Source: an uncultured Prevotellaceae bacterium (GTDB lineage: Bacteria > Bacteroidota > Bacteroidia > Bacteroidales > Muribaculaceae). From it: DNA of 52,242 bases. Location: contig ONMF01000017.1 of NCBI GenBank assembly GCA_900318865.1, positions 1 to 52,242 of the forward strand, given 5' to 3'. Below the pieces are notes generated by a model. That model saw only the letters and a program-made list of their open reading frames with translations. It made no database searches and was not told where the DNA came from. Position numbers and translations under genes: made by a program. This document shows, piece by piece, positions 16,058 through 23,799 of the stretch (the first letter of the stretch is position 1; each line of letters starts with the position of its first letter).

Positions 16058-17230
16058 TTAAACAAATTGATTGACAAGCGACTGGGCATAACGGCGCGAC
16101 TCGGCATTCGACGCCACATAGTCGTCGTAGCCGGGAGCTTCAATGCGCGGTGCCCAAGCCATGGTTTTTTCGATAATCTCGTGAATTTGGGTGAAAGAGA
16201 TTCTGTCGGCCAGGAAAGCGGCCACGGCAATCTCGTTGGCGGCGTTCATCACACACGGGGCGTTGCCGCCCGCCTCGGCAGCTGCATAGGCAGTGCGCAG
16301 CAGCGGGAATTTGTCGAAGTCGGGCCGCTCAAAAGTGAGCGAGGCATAATCGTCGACGGTCATCTTGTAGCCGTCGGTGGCCAGGCGCCCGCCGGGCAGC
16401 CCCAGCGCATAGCGGATGGGCAGGTGCATATCGGGCAAACCGAGCTGAGCCTTGACCGAGCCGTCGACAAACTGCACCATCGAGTGCACAATGCTTTGCG
16501 GATGCACCACAATTTCAATGCGGTCGTGCGGCACGCCGAAGAGCCACTGAGCCTCAATCATCTCAAAGCCCTTGTTCATCATCGTGGCGCTGTCGATGGT
16601 GATTTTGGCGCCCATGATCCAGTTGGGATGCTTCAGCGCATCGGCGGCACGCATCGTGGCGAGTTGCTCGCGCGGCGTGGTACGGAATGGACCGCCCGAC
16701 GCCGTGAGAATGAGCTTCTCCACGGCCGAGGCTTGCTCGCCGACCAGGCACTGATAGAACGCGCCGTGCTCGCTGTCGACAGGATAGAGCACACTGCCAT
16801 GCCGCGCCACAAGCCGCGTAATCAAGTCGCCTGCCACAACGAGGGTCTCCTTGTTGGCCAGCGCAATGGTTTTGCCGGCTTTCACCGCAGCGATGGTCGA
16901 CGACAACCCGCTGTAGCCAACCATGGCTGTGACCACGGTATCGACCTCCGGGGCAACCACCGCCTCTTCAATGGCCGCAGCCCCGGTGGCCACCTCGATG
17001 GGCAGGCCAGCCAACGCTGTGCGCACGCGCTCGTAATGCTGCTCGTTGGCAATGATCACGATGTGAGGCATGAAACGGCGCGCTTGCTCGATGAGCAGGT
17101 CGGCACTGTTGTTGGCCACCAGCATCCAGGCCCGGAACAGCCCTGGATACTCGGCGATGATGTCGAGCGTCTGCCGGCCGATGGAACCCGTGCTTCCCAG
17201 CAGGGCTATGTTGCGTATATTCTCTTTCAT
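16058..17230 (-). CDS. dxr: 1-deoxy-D-xylulose 5-phosphate reductoisomerase
   Basis: Second enzyme of the MEP isoprenoid pathway, converting DXP to MEP with NADPH and a divalent metal. The 390-residue protein has the NADPH-binding GSTGSIG at 12-18, NKETL at 126-130, the metal/substrate motif DSEH at 152-155, SGGPFR near 183, MNKGFE near 222 and HPQSIVHSMVQF near 248. All expected catalytic motifs are present. First gene of the minus-strand cluster with rseP and the rRNA methyltransferase. A -7 box TAAATTTG lies on the minus strand at 17257-17264, 26 bases before the start. Confidence 0.97.
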   Translation of the reverse strand: MKENIRNIALLGSTGSIGRQTLDIIAEYPGLFRAWMLVANNSADLLIEQARRFMPHIVIIANEQHYERVRTALAGLPIEVATGAAAIEEAVVAPEVDTVVTAMVGYSGLSSTIAAVKAGKTIALANKETLVVAGDLITRLVARHGSVLYPVDSEHGAFYQCLVGEQASAVEKLILTASGGPFRTTPREQLATMRAADALKHPNWIMGAKITIDSATMMNKGFEMIEAQWLFGVPHDRIEIVVHPQSIVHSMVQFVDGSVKAQLGLPDMHLPIRYALGLPGGRLATDGYKMTVDDYASLTFERPDFDKFPLLRTAYAAAEAGGNAPCVMNAANEIAVAAFLADRISFTQIHEIIEKTMAWAPRIEAPGYDDYVASNAESRRYAQSLVNQFV

Positions 17231-17256
17231 TGAAAAAAATCTGCTAAAACAAGGGG

Positions 17257-17264
17257 CAAATTTA
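17257..17264 (-). promoter_or_regulatory. -7 box of the dxr operon
   Basis: Minus-strand TAAATTTG matches TAnnTTTG. A clear TTTG 19-21 bases upstream is not seen. Confidence 0.5.
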
Positions 17265-17359
17265 CGAAGAATCGAGCAAATATCGCTTCACATTATAGAA
17301 GATTAACGAGTTTTTATGTTTCACTCGCTGCAAAGCGGCCATTTTAAACGAATAATTGC

Positions 17360-17367
17360 TAACTTTG
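17360..17367 (+). promoter_or_regulatory. -7 box directly before the acyltransferase start
   Basis: TAACTTTG ends only five bases before the ATG at 17373, so transcription should begin at or next to the start codon. It excludes the upstream in-frame start at 17316. Confidence 0.55.
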
Positions 17368-17372
17368 CCCTC

Positions 17373-18443
17373 ATGAACAAAAGGGGCACCATCACAGGCA
17401 GCGCCGCCCCATCGGGGCGCGACACCGCACTCGACGTGCTGCGCATCGCAGCCGCCGTGGCTGTGGTGTGGCTGCACGCGTCGTCACAGCACTTTGTGGA
17501 ATCATTTCCCACGGCCCTCTGGACGGTGCGCGTGGCCGGCAACTGCTTGTCGAGATGGTGCGTGCCGGTGTTCCTGATGATTTCGGGGGCACTGTTCCTC
17601 GACAAGGGCCGCAAGCTGTCCCTCGGCCACCTTTACGGCAAAAATCTGCTGCACATCGTGGTGGCTTTCTTCATTTGGTCCTACGTTTACTCGTTCCAGC
17701 AGGTCAACGCCGGCCCCTGGCGCAAATCCCTGGCATTGTTACTGCAAGGACCGAGCCACTTGTGGTTTCTGAAGATGCTTGCCGGCATCTACATCGCCGT
17801 GCCTGTGTTCAGGGCAGTCACTGCCACCAAACAGATGGAGCGGTACTTCATCGTCCTGGCCGTTGCCACGACATTTGTCGTCCCCTTCGGTTTCACGCTG
17901 GCCAAGCAGCATTGCGACCCGGCTGTGCTGATGCCCGTCAAGCGATTTTACGACTCTCTTTTTATTCACACGGCAGCAGGCTATAGCGGCTACTTCGTGC
18001 TTGGACATTACCTACGCGCCTATCCGTTGCCGTCACGATGGCGACGATGGTGCTACGCCGCCGGCCTTGCGGCCACGGTCATCATGATAGCGGGCACCAT
18101 CGGTTATTCACACCGCTCGCACAAAGCCGTAAACTGGTTCATCAACTACCTCACGCCCACGGTTTTGGCCCAAGCGGTGGCAGTGTTTGTGCTGGGCGGC
18201 CACCGGCGACCTCGACTGCATGGTGCTTGGCAGCGTTGGGTGCCGGCCATGGCAAGGTTAAGCTTCGGGGTGTATCTGGTGCATGTGCTGTTCATCCGCA
18301 CAGCTGTGGCCCACGGCATCACCTCATCGTGTATACACCCCGCACTGGGCATTCCACTCTACACAGTGGGCATCACCGCCGCATCGGTGCTCACAGCCTG
18401 GCTGCTGAGCAAAATTCCCTACGCTCGCCGCTTCCTGCTGTAA
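17373..18443 (+). CDS. Acyltransferase family 3 membrane protein
   Basis: Integral membrane O-acyltransferase-like protein (356 residues, Acyltransf_3/PF01757), of the group that transfers acetyl or other acyl groups to sugars of surface glycans. The N-terminal signature is present: ALDVLRIAAAVAVVWLHA with the conserved Arg and the probable catalytic His 12 residues later, then VPVFLMISGALFL. About ten hydrophobic segments follow. The substrate cannot be told from sequence, and the neighbours are not glycan genes. I start at ATG 17373 because a -7 box ends just before it. Confidence 0.85.
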   Translation: MNKRGTITGSAAPSGRDTALDVLRIAAAVAVVWLHASSQHFVESFPTALWTVRVAGNCLSRWCVPVFLMISGALFLDKGRKLSLGHLYGKNLLHIVVAFFIWSYVYSFQQVNAGPWRKSLALLLQGPSHLWFLKMLAGIYIAVPVFRAVTATKQMERYFIVLAVATTFVVPFGFTLAKQHCDPAVLMPVKRFYDSLFIHTAAGYSGYFVLGHYLRAYPLPSRWRRWCYAAGLAATVIMIAGTIGYSHRSHKAVNWFINYLTPTVLAQAVAVFVLGGHRRPRLHGAWQRWVPAMARLSFGVYLVHVLFIRTAVAHGITSSCIHPALGIPLYTVGITAASVLTAWLLSKIPYARRFLL

Positions 18444-18480
18444 TCACACGCACACACAAAAAACCGGAAAACATAAATCG

Positions 18481-18585
18481 ATTTGGCATTTCACTCAACT
18501 TGCACCATGTTGAGGGTTTCACCCTCGAAATTAGGCGGCGCTTCGGAAATGCCTAAATAAATTTGGCATTTCACTCAACTTGCAC
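18481..18585 (+). repeat. 80-base-spaced duplicate of a promoter block
   Basis: The 25-base block beginning ATTTGGCATTTCACTCAA and ending CTTGCAC occurs identically at 18481-18505 and 18561-18585. Only the second copy is followed by a -7 box. Between them lie a GAGGG/CCCTC hairpin and a TTAGGC/GCCTAA stem. The first copy may be a binding site or a dead duplicate. Confidence 0.75.
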
Positions 18586-18593
18586 TAATTTTG
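18562..18593 (+). promoter_or_regulatory. Promoter of rlmD
   Basis: TTTG (18562-18565), 20 bases, TAATTTTG (18586-18593): an exact match to the Bacteroidetes consensus. The start codon is 19 bases further on. Nearly the same whole block is found at 46155-46186. Confidence 0.8.
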
Positions 18594-18612
18594 CCTTAAA
18601 AAAGCGAATATT

Positions 18613-20022
18613 GTGAGCCGAAAGAGAAAAGAATTACCCATAGTCGAGAATTTTGAAATTACGGGTGTGGCCGCCGAGGGAAAGAGCCTGGGGCGATGGA
18701 ACGACCTGGTGACCTTTGTGCCATTCGGGGCGCCGGGCGATGTGGTGGACTTGCGCATCACCCGCAAGAAACACAACTTTGCCGAGGGCACCATCGTGCG
18801 CATGGTGCGCCCCAGCCACCTGCGCGTGGAGCCGCTGTGCCGGCACTTCGGAGTGTGCGGGGGATGCAAATGGCAGCATCTGCCCTACTCTTACCAGCTG
18901 CAATGCAAGCAGCAGCAAGTGGTGGACGCGCTGGAACGCATCGCCAAGGTGGAAATTCCCGCCATCAATCCTATTCTGGGCTCGGAGCACACCGAGCATT
19001 ACCGCAACAAGCTGGAGTTCACTTTCAGCAACAAGAGTTGGCTCACTGCTGAACAACTGGCCAGCGGACAGGAATTCACCGACCGTAACGCCGCCGGATT
19101 CCACATCCCCGGTTCGTTCGACAAGGTGCTCAACATCGAGCACTGCCACCTGCAAGACGAGGTGAGCAACGAGTTGCGGCTGTTCATCCGCCAGTATGTG
19201 GCCCGGCAGGGTTACACATTCTACGACATCCGCCAGAACACCGGCTTCATGCGCATGACCATGACGCGCACCGCCAGCACGGGCGAGGTGATGCAAGTGC
19301 TTGTCTTCGGCGAGGACAACCGGCCCGCCATCGACGATGTGATGGGAGCTGTGGCACAGCGGTTTCCCTCGCTCACGAGCCTGATGTACGTGGTCAACAC
19401 CAAGGTCAACGACTCGCTGGCCGACCAGCAGTTTGTGCTGTTCAGCGGCCGCGACTACATCGAGGAAGAAATGGAGGGACTGCGCTTCCGCATTGGGCCC
19501 AAATCATTTTATCAAACCAACTCGCGGCAAGCCTATGAACTGTACAAGGTGGCTCGCCGCATGGCACACCTCACTGGCGAGGAGCTGGTCTACGACCTTT
19601 ACACCGGCACCGGCACCATCGCCAACTTCGTGGCCCGGCAGTGCCGGCAAGTGATAGGCATTGAATATGTGCCCGAGGCCATCGACGACGCTCGCCTGAA
19701 CTCGCGTGTGAACGGCATCGAAAACACACTGTTCTACGCCGGCGACATGAAAGACGTGCTCACCGACGACTTTGTGGCGCAGCATGGCCGCCCCGACGTG
19801 ATGATTGTGGACCCGCCGCGCGCCGGCATGCACGAGGATGTGGTGCACGTGATTCTCAATGCCGAGCCCTCACGCATAGTCTATGTGAGCTGCAATCCCG
19901 CCACGCAAGCACGCGACATCGCCATGCTTGACGAGAAATACCGCGTGGAGGAAATCCAGCCTGTGGACATGTTCCCGCACACGCACCATGTGGAGAATGT
20001 GGTGGCATTAACTCTCAAATAA
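18613..20022 (+). CDS. rlmD: 23S rRNA (uracil-5-)-methyltransferase RlmD
   Basis: SAM-dependent rRNA m5U methyltransferase, 469 residues. An N-terminal TRAM domain is followed by the iron-sulfur cysteines Cys76, Cys82, Cys85 (CRHFGVCGGC) and a fourth near 178 (EHCHL). The SAM-binding YTGTGT is near 320, DPPRAG near 400 and the catalytic Cys near 427 (YVSCNP). It starts with GTG (18613), giving MSRKRKELP; no ATG fits better, and the promoter ends 19 bases upstream. Read alone from its own strong promoter, with the beta-flower protein gene 25 bases downstream. Confidence 0.92.
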   Translation: MSRKRKELPIVENFEITGVAAEGKSLGRWNDLVTFVPFGAPGDVVDLRITRKKHNFAEGTIVRMVRPSHLRVEPLCRHFGVCGGCKWQHLPYSYQLQCKQQQVVDALERIAKVEIPAINPILGSEHTEHYRNKLEFTFSNKSWLTAEQLASGQEFTDRNAAGFHIPGSFDKVLNIEHCHLQDEVSNELRLFIRQYVARQGYTFYDIRQNTGFMRMTMTRTASTGEVMQVLVFGEDNRPAIDDVMGAVAQRFPSLTSLMYVVNTKVNDSLADQQFVLFSGRDYIEEEMEGLRFRIGPKSFYQTNSRQAYELYKVARRMAHLTGEELVYDLYTGTGTIANFVARQCRQVIGIEYVPEAIDDARLNSRVNGIENTLFYAGDMKDVLTDDFVAQHGRPDVMIVDPPRAGMHEDVVHVILNAEPSRIVYVSCNPATQARDIAMLDEKYRVEEIQPVDMFPHTHHVENVVALTLK

Positions 20023-20047
20023 CCATTAACCAATACTATCCCTGACA

Positions 20048-20476
20048 ATGAAAACTCATCACTTCAAAGCAATGGCGCTGGCCGCACTGGCCATGCTTCT
20101 GGCCGGCACGGCACAAGTGCAGGCACAAAGTTTGCGCGACCGCGGCGGGGCTTACATCGGCAAGATTGAAAGCGATGGCACCGTGCGCGACCGCGGCGGA
20201 GCCTACATGGGCAAAATTGACAGCGACGGCAGCATCCGCGACCGTGGCGGAGCCTATCGCGGCAAGGTGGACAGCGACGGCAGCATCCGCGACCGCGGCG
20301 GGGCCTATATGGGAAAAATTGACAGCGATGGCACCGTGCGCGACCGCGGCGGAGCCTACTTGGGAAAAATTGACAGCGACGGCAGCATCCGCGACCGCGG
20401 CGGAGCCTATCGCGGCAAGGCCGAAAACGTGAAACGCCGCCACGCGGCTGTCTTCTTCTTCTTCGATTTCTTTTAA
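20048..20476 (+). CDS. Secreted 5-fold beta-flower repeat protein
   Basis: A 142-residue protein with a signal peptide (cleavage likely after VQAQ, about residue 27) and six tandem 17-residue repeats of the form (V/I)RDRGGAYxGK(I/V)(D/E)SDG(S/T), the last one partial. It ends in AAVFFFFDFF. From the family as I know it (5-fold beta-flower proteins of Bacteroidetes), each repeat is a beta-hairpin and the phenylalanine-rich end is conserved. The function is unknown; an exported structural or envelope role is inferred. The repeats are also nearly identical at DNA level (51-base units), so copy number may vary. Probably transcribed with rlmD. Confidence 0.8.
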   Translation: MKTHHFKAMALAALAMLLAGTAQVQAQSLRDRGGAYIGKIESDGTVRDRGGAYMGKIDSDGSIRDRGGAYRGKVDSDGSIRDRGGAYMGKIDSDGTVRDRGGAYLGKIDSDGSIRDRGGAYRGKAENVKRRHAAVFFFFDFF

Positions 20477-20491
20477 TCCAAATCGGTCATT

Positions 20492-20519
20492 CGGTTTTAT
20501 GCCAAAACCGGATTTTATT
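20492..20519 (+). terminator. Terminator after the beta-flower gene
   Basis: CGGTTTT (20492-20498) pairs with AAAACCG (20504-20510), followed by GATTTTATT. It separates convergent genes. 20520-20681 shows nothing else. Confidence 0.55.
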
Positions 20520-20681
20520 CTGAGCCGATTGTGAAGAGATTGCCGACGTCATAGCGGGCTATGGCGAGTCAATCTCTGAAGCAAGATGTCAAAATAAAAC
20601 TGACAGGATATTAAAAGAGCCCCCAAAAACAACCTATCCTCGGCCTCATGACCGACTTGGGCTTAATCGCCTTGTTGCTCG

Positions 20682-21953
20682 TTAATTGAAGTGCACCACA
20701 GCGTGCCCCACCAGATGGTCATAGCGCTCGCCCATGGGGCGGTCGTAGACCATAATGGTATACTCATTGGCCGTCTGGTAATGGTCGCCTTCGATGTTGC
20801 TGGTGCGAGCCTGAAAAGCGCCATCGGGCAGCCACAGGTATTGGTAATTGTAAGCTCCCTGCTTAAGCAGCAGGTCGGCGCGATAGCAGCCATCGTTCTC
20901 ATCCCACCGCATGGTGTACTCGTCGATGGGGAGCCCGTGAGTGAACTCCCCCTCCAGGATGACGCGGCCACCCAGCAGTTTCTCGCCGGTATTGAGCATG
21001 AAATGTGTCACCACATAATCGGCCTCGCAGCGACTGCGCGTCGACTGCGCGTTGCGGATAGTGAAATGGCCGTGCTGGGTGCTGTCGTAGAGATATTGCG
21101 ACTCGGCGCGGGGCTCGTCGAGATAGAGCGTGGCATGATAGAACGGCTCAAAATACTGAATAGCTGCCACGCCCATGTTGAGCGAATTGATGTTCACATG
21201 CTCAAAACGCCGGTATTCGTTCCCGGCATTGAAAATCAACTCATTCATGCTCTCATAGGACACCGAATTGCCGCTCACCATCATGGGGCGAGTGAGCATC
21301 ACCTGGTTGTCGGTCCGGGTATTCTGGCTCACCACGGCAGTGAGTTCATTATAAGGGTCGGTGATTGTACCAGGCTTATAATTGACAGTGAAACTCACCT
21401 GCTGATGGTGACCGTTGTAATCCCAATCGGTGGCCGAAGTGACGGCCGGCGCCACCCCCACCCTGTTTTCACTCACCGAGAAGCGAGTCTGGAACAAGAT
21501 GCGCTCCGGGTCGTCTTGTTCATAGACGGAGAGCAGATAATTGCCGCTCTTGGTGATGCGCAAGTTGTCGTTGGGAATTCTGAAATTGTAGTTGTAATAG
21601 TGGGTGAAGGTGGCGTTCGATTGCTCATAGTCTTCAATGTCGGCATAATTGAAACCGTCCACATACTCGCTTTCGACGAGCACCGACGGCTGCCAGTTGG
21701 CGTCACAATGGGTGACGCTGTAGCGCAGATAATGCAATTCGTAATCCAGATAATCGAAGTTCACCTCGATGCAATCATTCGATCCCATCACATAGATTGA
21801 AGGCAGATAAGGATTGCTGGCAGGAGCCACTTTGAGCGTTCTCACCGCCTCGTCAAAGATGTGCTCGCGGGTGTCGACAGGGCTCTGTGCCTGCACGGCG
21901 GCTGCAAGCAAGCAGAACGCCAAGGCCACGGTTATAGGGTTGTTGTATTTCAT
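20682..21953 (-). CDS. DUF5103 / type IX secretion plug-like protein
   Basis: A 423-residue exported protein with a signal peptide ending near AVQAQ (residue 22). It matches the DUF5103 family (T9SS plug, PF17116): EHIFDEAVRTLKV near 30, a DYELHYLRYSVTHCDANW block, ADIEDYEQS, YYNYNFRIPNDN and an all-beta C-terminus. Homologues plug the SprA translocon of the type IX secretion system. No other T9SS gene is in the window, so the system itself must be looked for elsewhere. The start is ATG 21953; the codon before it (GTG) is a weaker alternative. A minus-strand -7 box TAAATTTG is at 21976-21983. Confidence 0.85.
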   Translation of the reverse strand: MKYNNPITVALAFCLLAAAVQAQSPVDTREHIFDEAVRTLKVAPASNPYLPSIYVMGSNDCIEVNFDYLDYELHYLRYSVTHCDANWQPSVLVESEYVDGFNYADIEDYEQSNATFTHYYNYNFRIPNDNLRITKSGNYLLSVYEQDDPERILFQTRFSVSENRVGVAPAVTSATDWDYNGHHQQVSFTVNYKPGTITDPYNELTAVVSQNTRTDNQVMLTRPMMVSGNSVSYESMNELIFNAGNEYRRFEHVNINSLNMGVAAIQYFEPFYHATLYLDEPRAESQYLYDSTQHGHFTIRNAQSTRSRCEADYVVTHFMLNTGEKLLGGRVILEGEFTHGLPIDEYTMRWDENDGCYRADLLLKQGAYNYQYLWLPDGAFQARTSNIEGDHYQTANEYTIMVYDRPMGERYDHLVGHAVVHFN

Positions 21954-22016
21954 CACTTGGTTAGATAAGAAAATGCAAATTTAGTTTAATTTATTCTTTT
22001 TTTGCAAGCAAAATTG

Positions 22017-22024
22017 TAATTTTG
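22017..22024 (+). promoter_or_regulatory. -7 box directly before the ABC exporter start
   Basis: TAATTTTG ends eight bases before ATG 22033. It is divergent from the DUF5103 promoter, and its position argues against the GTG start at 22024. Confidence 0.55.
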
Positions 22025-22032
22025 TGGTTACT

Positions 22033-23799
22033 ATGATAAACACTCTACTCAAACAAGTGAAGCAGTACCGCACAGCTGCGTTGCTTTCTCCACTATTCAT
22101 CATGCTTGAGGTTGTGCTTGACGTGCTCATCCCCTACGTCACGGCATCACTCATCGACAAGGGTATCAACGCCGGGCACATGGGCAACGTCTACATCTAT
22201 GGAGCCACGATGCTGGGCATGGCGTTTCTGAGCATGCTCATGGGCATTCTGGCAGGACAATACTCCTCCTACGCCTCGTCGGGATTTGCCTGCAATCTGC
22301 GTGATGCCATGTACCGCAACATCCAAACCTTTGCATTCAGCGATATCGACAAATACAGCACATCGGGGCTCGTGACCCGCATGACCACCGATGTGACCAA
22401 CCTGCAGAATGCATTCCAGATGATTCTGCGCATCACCGTGCGGGCGCCGTTCACGCTGCTGTTCAGCATTGTCATGTGCATCGTCATCAGCCCCCGGCTG
22501 AGCCTCATCTTCGTGGTGGCCACCGTGGTGCTGGGCATCATCCTGGGGAACATCATCAGCAAGGTGGCCAGCACCTTTGCCCAGGTGTTCAAGCAGTACG
22601 ACGAGCTAAACAACACTGTGCAGGAAAACGTGGCCGGCATCCGCGTGGTGAAGGCATTTGTGCGTGAAGAGCACGAGAAGGGCAAATTCAGTGCCGCAGC
22701 GCGCGGGCTCTACAAGCTTTATGTGAAAGCCGAGAGCCTGATGGCCCTCAACAGCCCGGTGATGAACATGGTGGTCTACGGCTGCATCATCGCCATCTCG
22801 TGGTGGGGAGCTCACTATGTGGTGGCCGGCCAACTCACCACCGGCCAACTCACATCACTGTTCACCTATGTGATGAGCATCCTGATGTCGCTGATGATGC
22901 TGAGCATGATTTTTGTGCAGGTGACCATGAGCGCCGCCAGCGGAGAGCGGGTGACGCAGGTTATCAACGAAGTGCCCGACATCGTCAATCCGGCCGACGG
23001 CGTCACCGAGATCCGCGACGGCTCCATCGACATGAACCATGTCAGTTTTGCCTACAAGGGCGGAAGCGGCGAATATGCCCTGCACGACATCAGCGCCCAC
23101 ATTTCGAGCGGCGAAACCATCGGGGTGATAGGAGGCACCGGCAGCGGCAAGTCGAGCCTGATTAACCTGGTGAGCCGCCTGTACGATGCCAGCCGTGGCA
23201 GTGTGATGGTGGGCGGGCGCAACGTGCGGGCCTACGACCTCACCGCCCTACGGAATGCGGTGGCGGTAGTGCTGCAGCAGAATGTGCTCTTCGGCGGCAC
23301 CATCATCGACAATCTGCGGTGGGGCAACGAGAACGCCACACTGGAGCAATGCCGTGAAGCATGCCGGCTGGCCTGTGCCGACGATTTTATCATGCAGATG
23401 CCTCAAGGCTACGACACCCACATCGAACAAGGGGGAACCAACGTGAGCGGCGGCCAGCGACAGCGCCTGTGCATAGCGCGTGCCCTGCTCAAGCAGCCGC
23501 GTGTGCTCGTGCTCGACGACAGCACCAGCGCTTGCGACAACGCCACCGACGCGCAAATCCGCGCAAACCTGCGCCATCAAGCCCCCCAGGTCACCAAGCT
23601 CGTCATCGCCCAGCGCATCAGCAGCATCAAGGAGTGCGACCGAATCATGGTGCTGAGCGAGGGACGCTTGAGCGGGTTTGACACGCACGAGAACCTGCTC
23701 AAAACCAATAAGATTTATCAAGAAATTTGCGCCCTGCAAGAAGAGGACGGAGGTGATTTCGATGCACCCGAGTCAACAAGAAAGGAGGTGGAAGCATGA
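22033..23799 (+). CDS. ABC exporter half-transporter with degenerate ATPase site
   Basis: A 588-residue type IV ABC exporter subunit: a six-helix membrane domain (about 1-305) and an ATPase domain with Walker A GGTGSGKS at 367-374 and signature VSGGQ near 471. Two catalytic positions are changed: the residue after Walker B Asp495 is Asp496 instead of Glu (LVLDDSTSA), and the switch-loop His is Gln527 (VIAQR). This is the pattern of the degenerate subunit in heterodimeric exporters such as TM287/288. Its partner follows with a four-base overlap (ATGA at 23796-23799). The substrate is unknown; lipids or drugs are typical. Confidence 0.92.
   Translation: MINTLLKQVKQYRTAALLSPLFIMLEVVLDVLIPYVTASLIDKGINAGHMGNVYIYGATMLGMAFLSMLMGILAGQYSSYASSGFACNLRDAMYRNIQTFAFSDIDKYSTSGLVTRMTTDVTNLQNAFQMILRITVRAPFTLLFSIVMCIVISPRLSLIFVVATVVLGIILGNIISKVASTFAQVFKQYDELNNTVQENVAGIRVVKAFVREEHEKGKFSAAARGLYKLYVKAESLMALNSPVMNMVVYGCIIAISWWGAHYVVAGQLTTGQLTSLFTYVMSILMSLMMLSMIFVQVTMSAASGERVTQVINEVPDIVNPADGVTEIRDGSIDMNHVSFAYKGGSGEYALHDISAHISSGETIGVIGGTGSGKSSLINLVSRLYDASRGSVMVGGRNVRAYDLTALRNAVAVVLQQNVLFGGTIIDNLRWGNENATLEQCREACRLACADDFIMQMPQGYDTHIEQGGTNVSGGQRQRLCIARALLKQPRVLVLDDSTSACDNATDAQIRANLRHQAPQVTKLVIAQRISSIKECDRIMVLSEGRLSGFDTHENLLKTNKIYQEICALQEEDGGDFDAPESTRKEVEA

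Noticed and set aside
14762..17233. 823-codon plus-strand ORF opposite rseP and dxr
   Set aside because: Spans two unrelated core genes antisense and has a His/Val/Gly-rich composition; a GC shadow.
18482..18505. Sigma-54 promoter in the TTTGGCA...CTTGCAC block
   Set aside because: GG to GC spacing is about five bases too long for -24/-12; the TTTG/TAnnTTTG reading fits exactly.
20036..20443. Minus-strand repeat ORF (VADAAVAVNF repeats)
   Set aside because: Mirror of the beta-flower repeats; it has no signal sequence and simply reflects the repetitive plus-strand gene.
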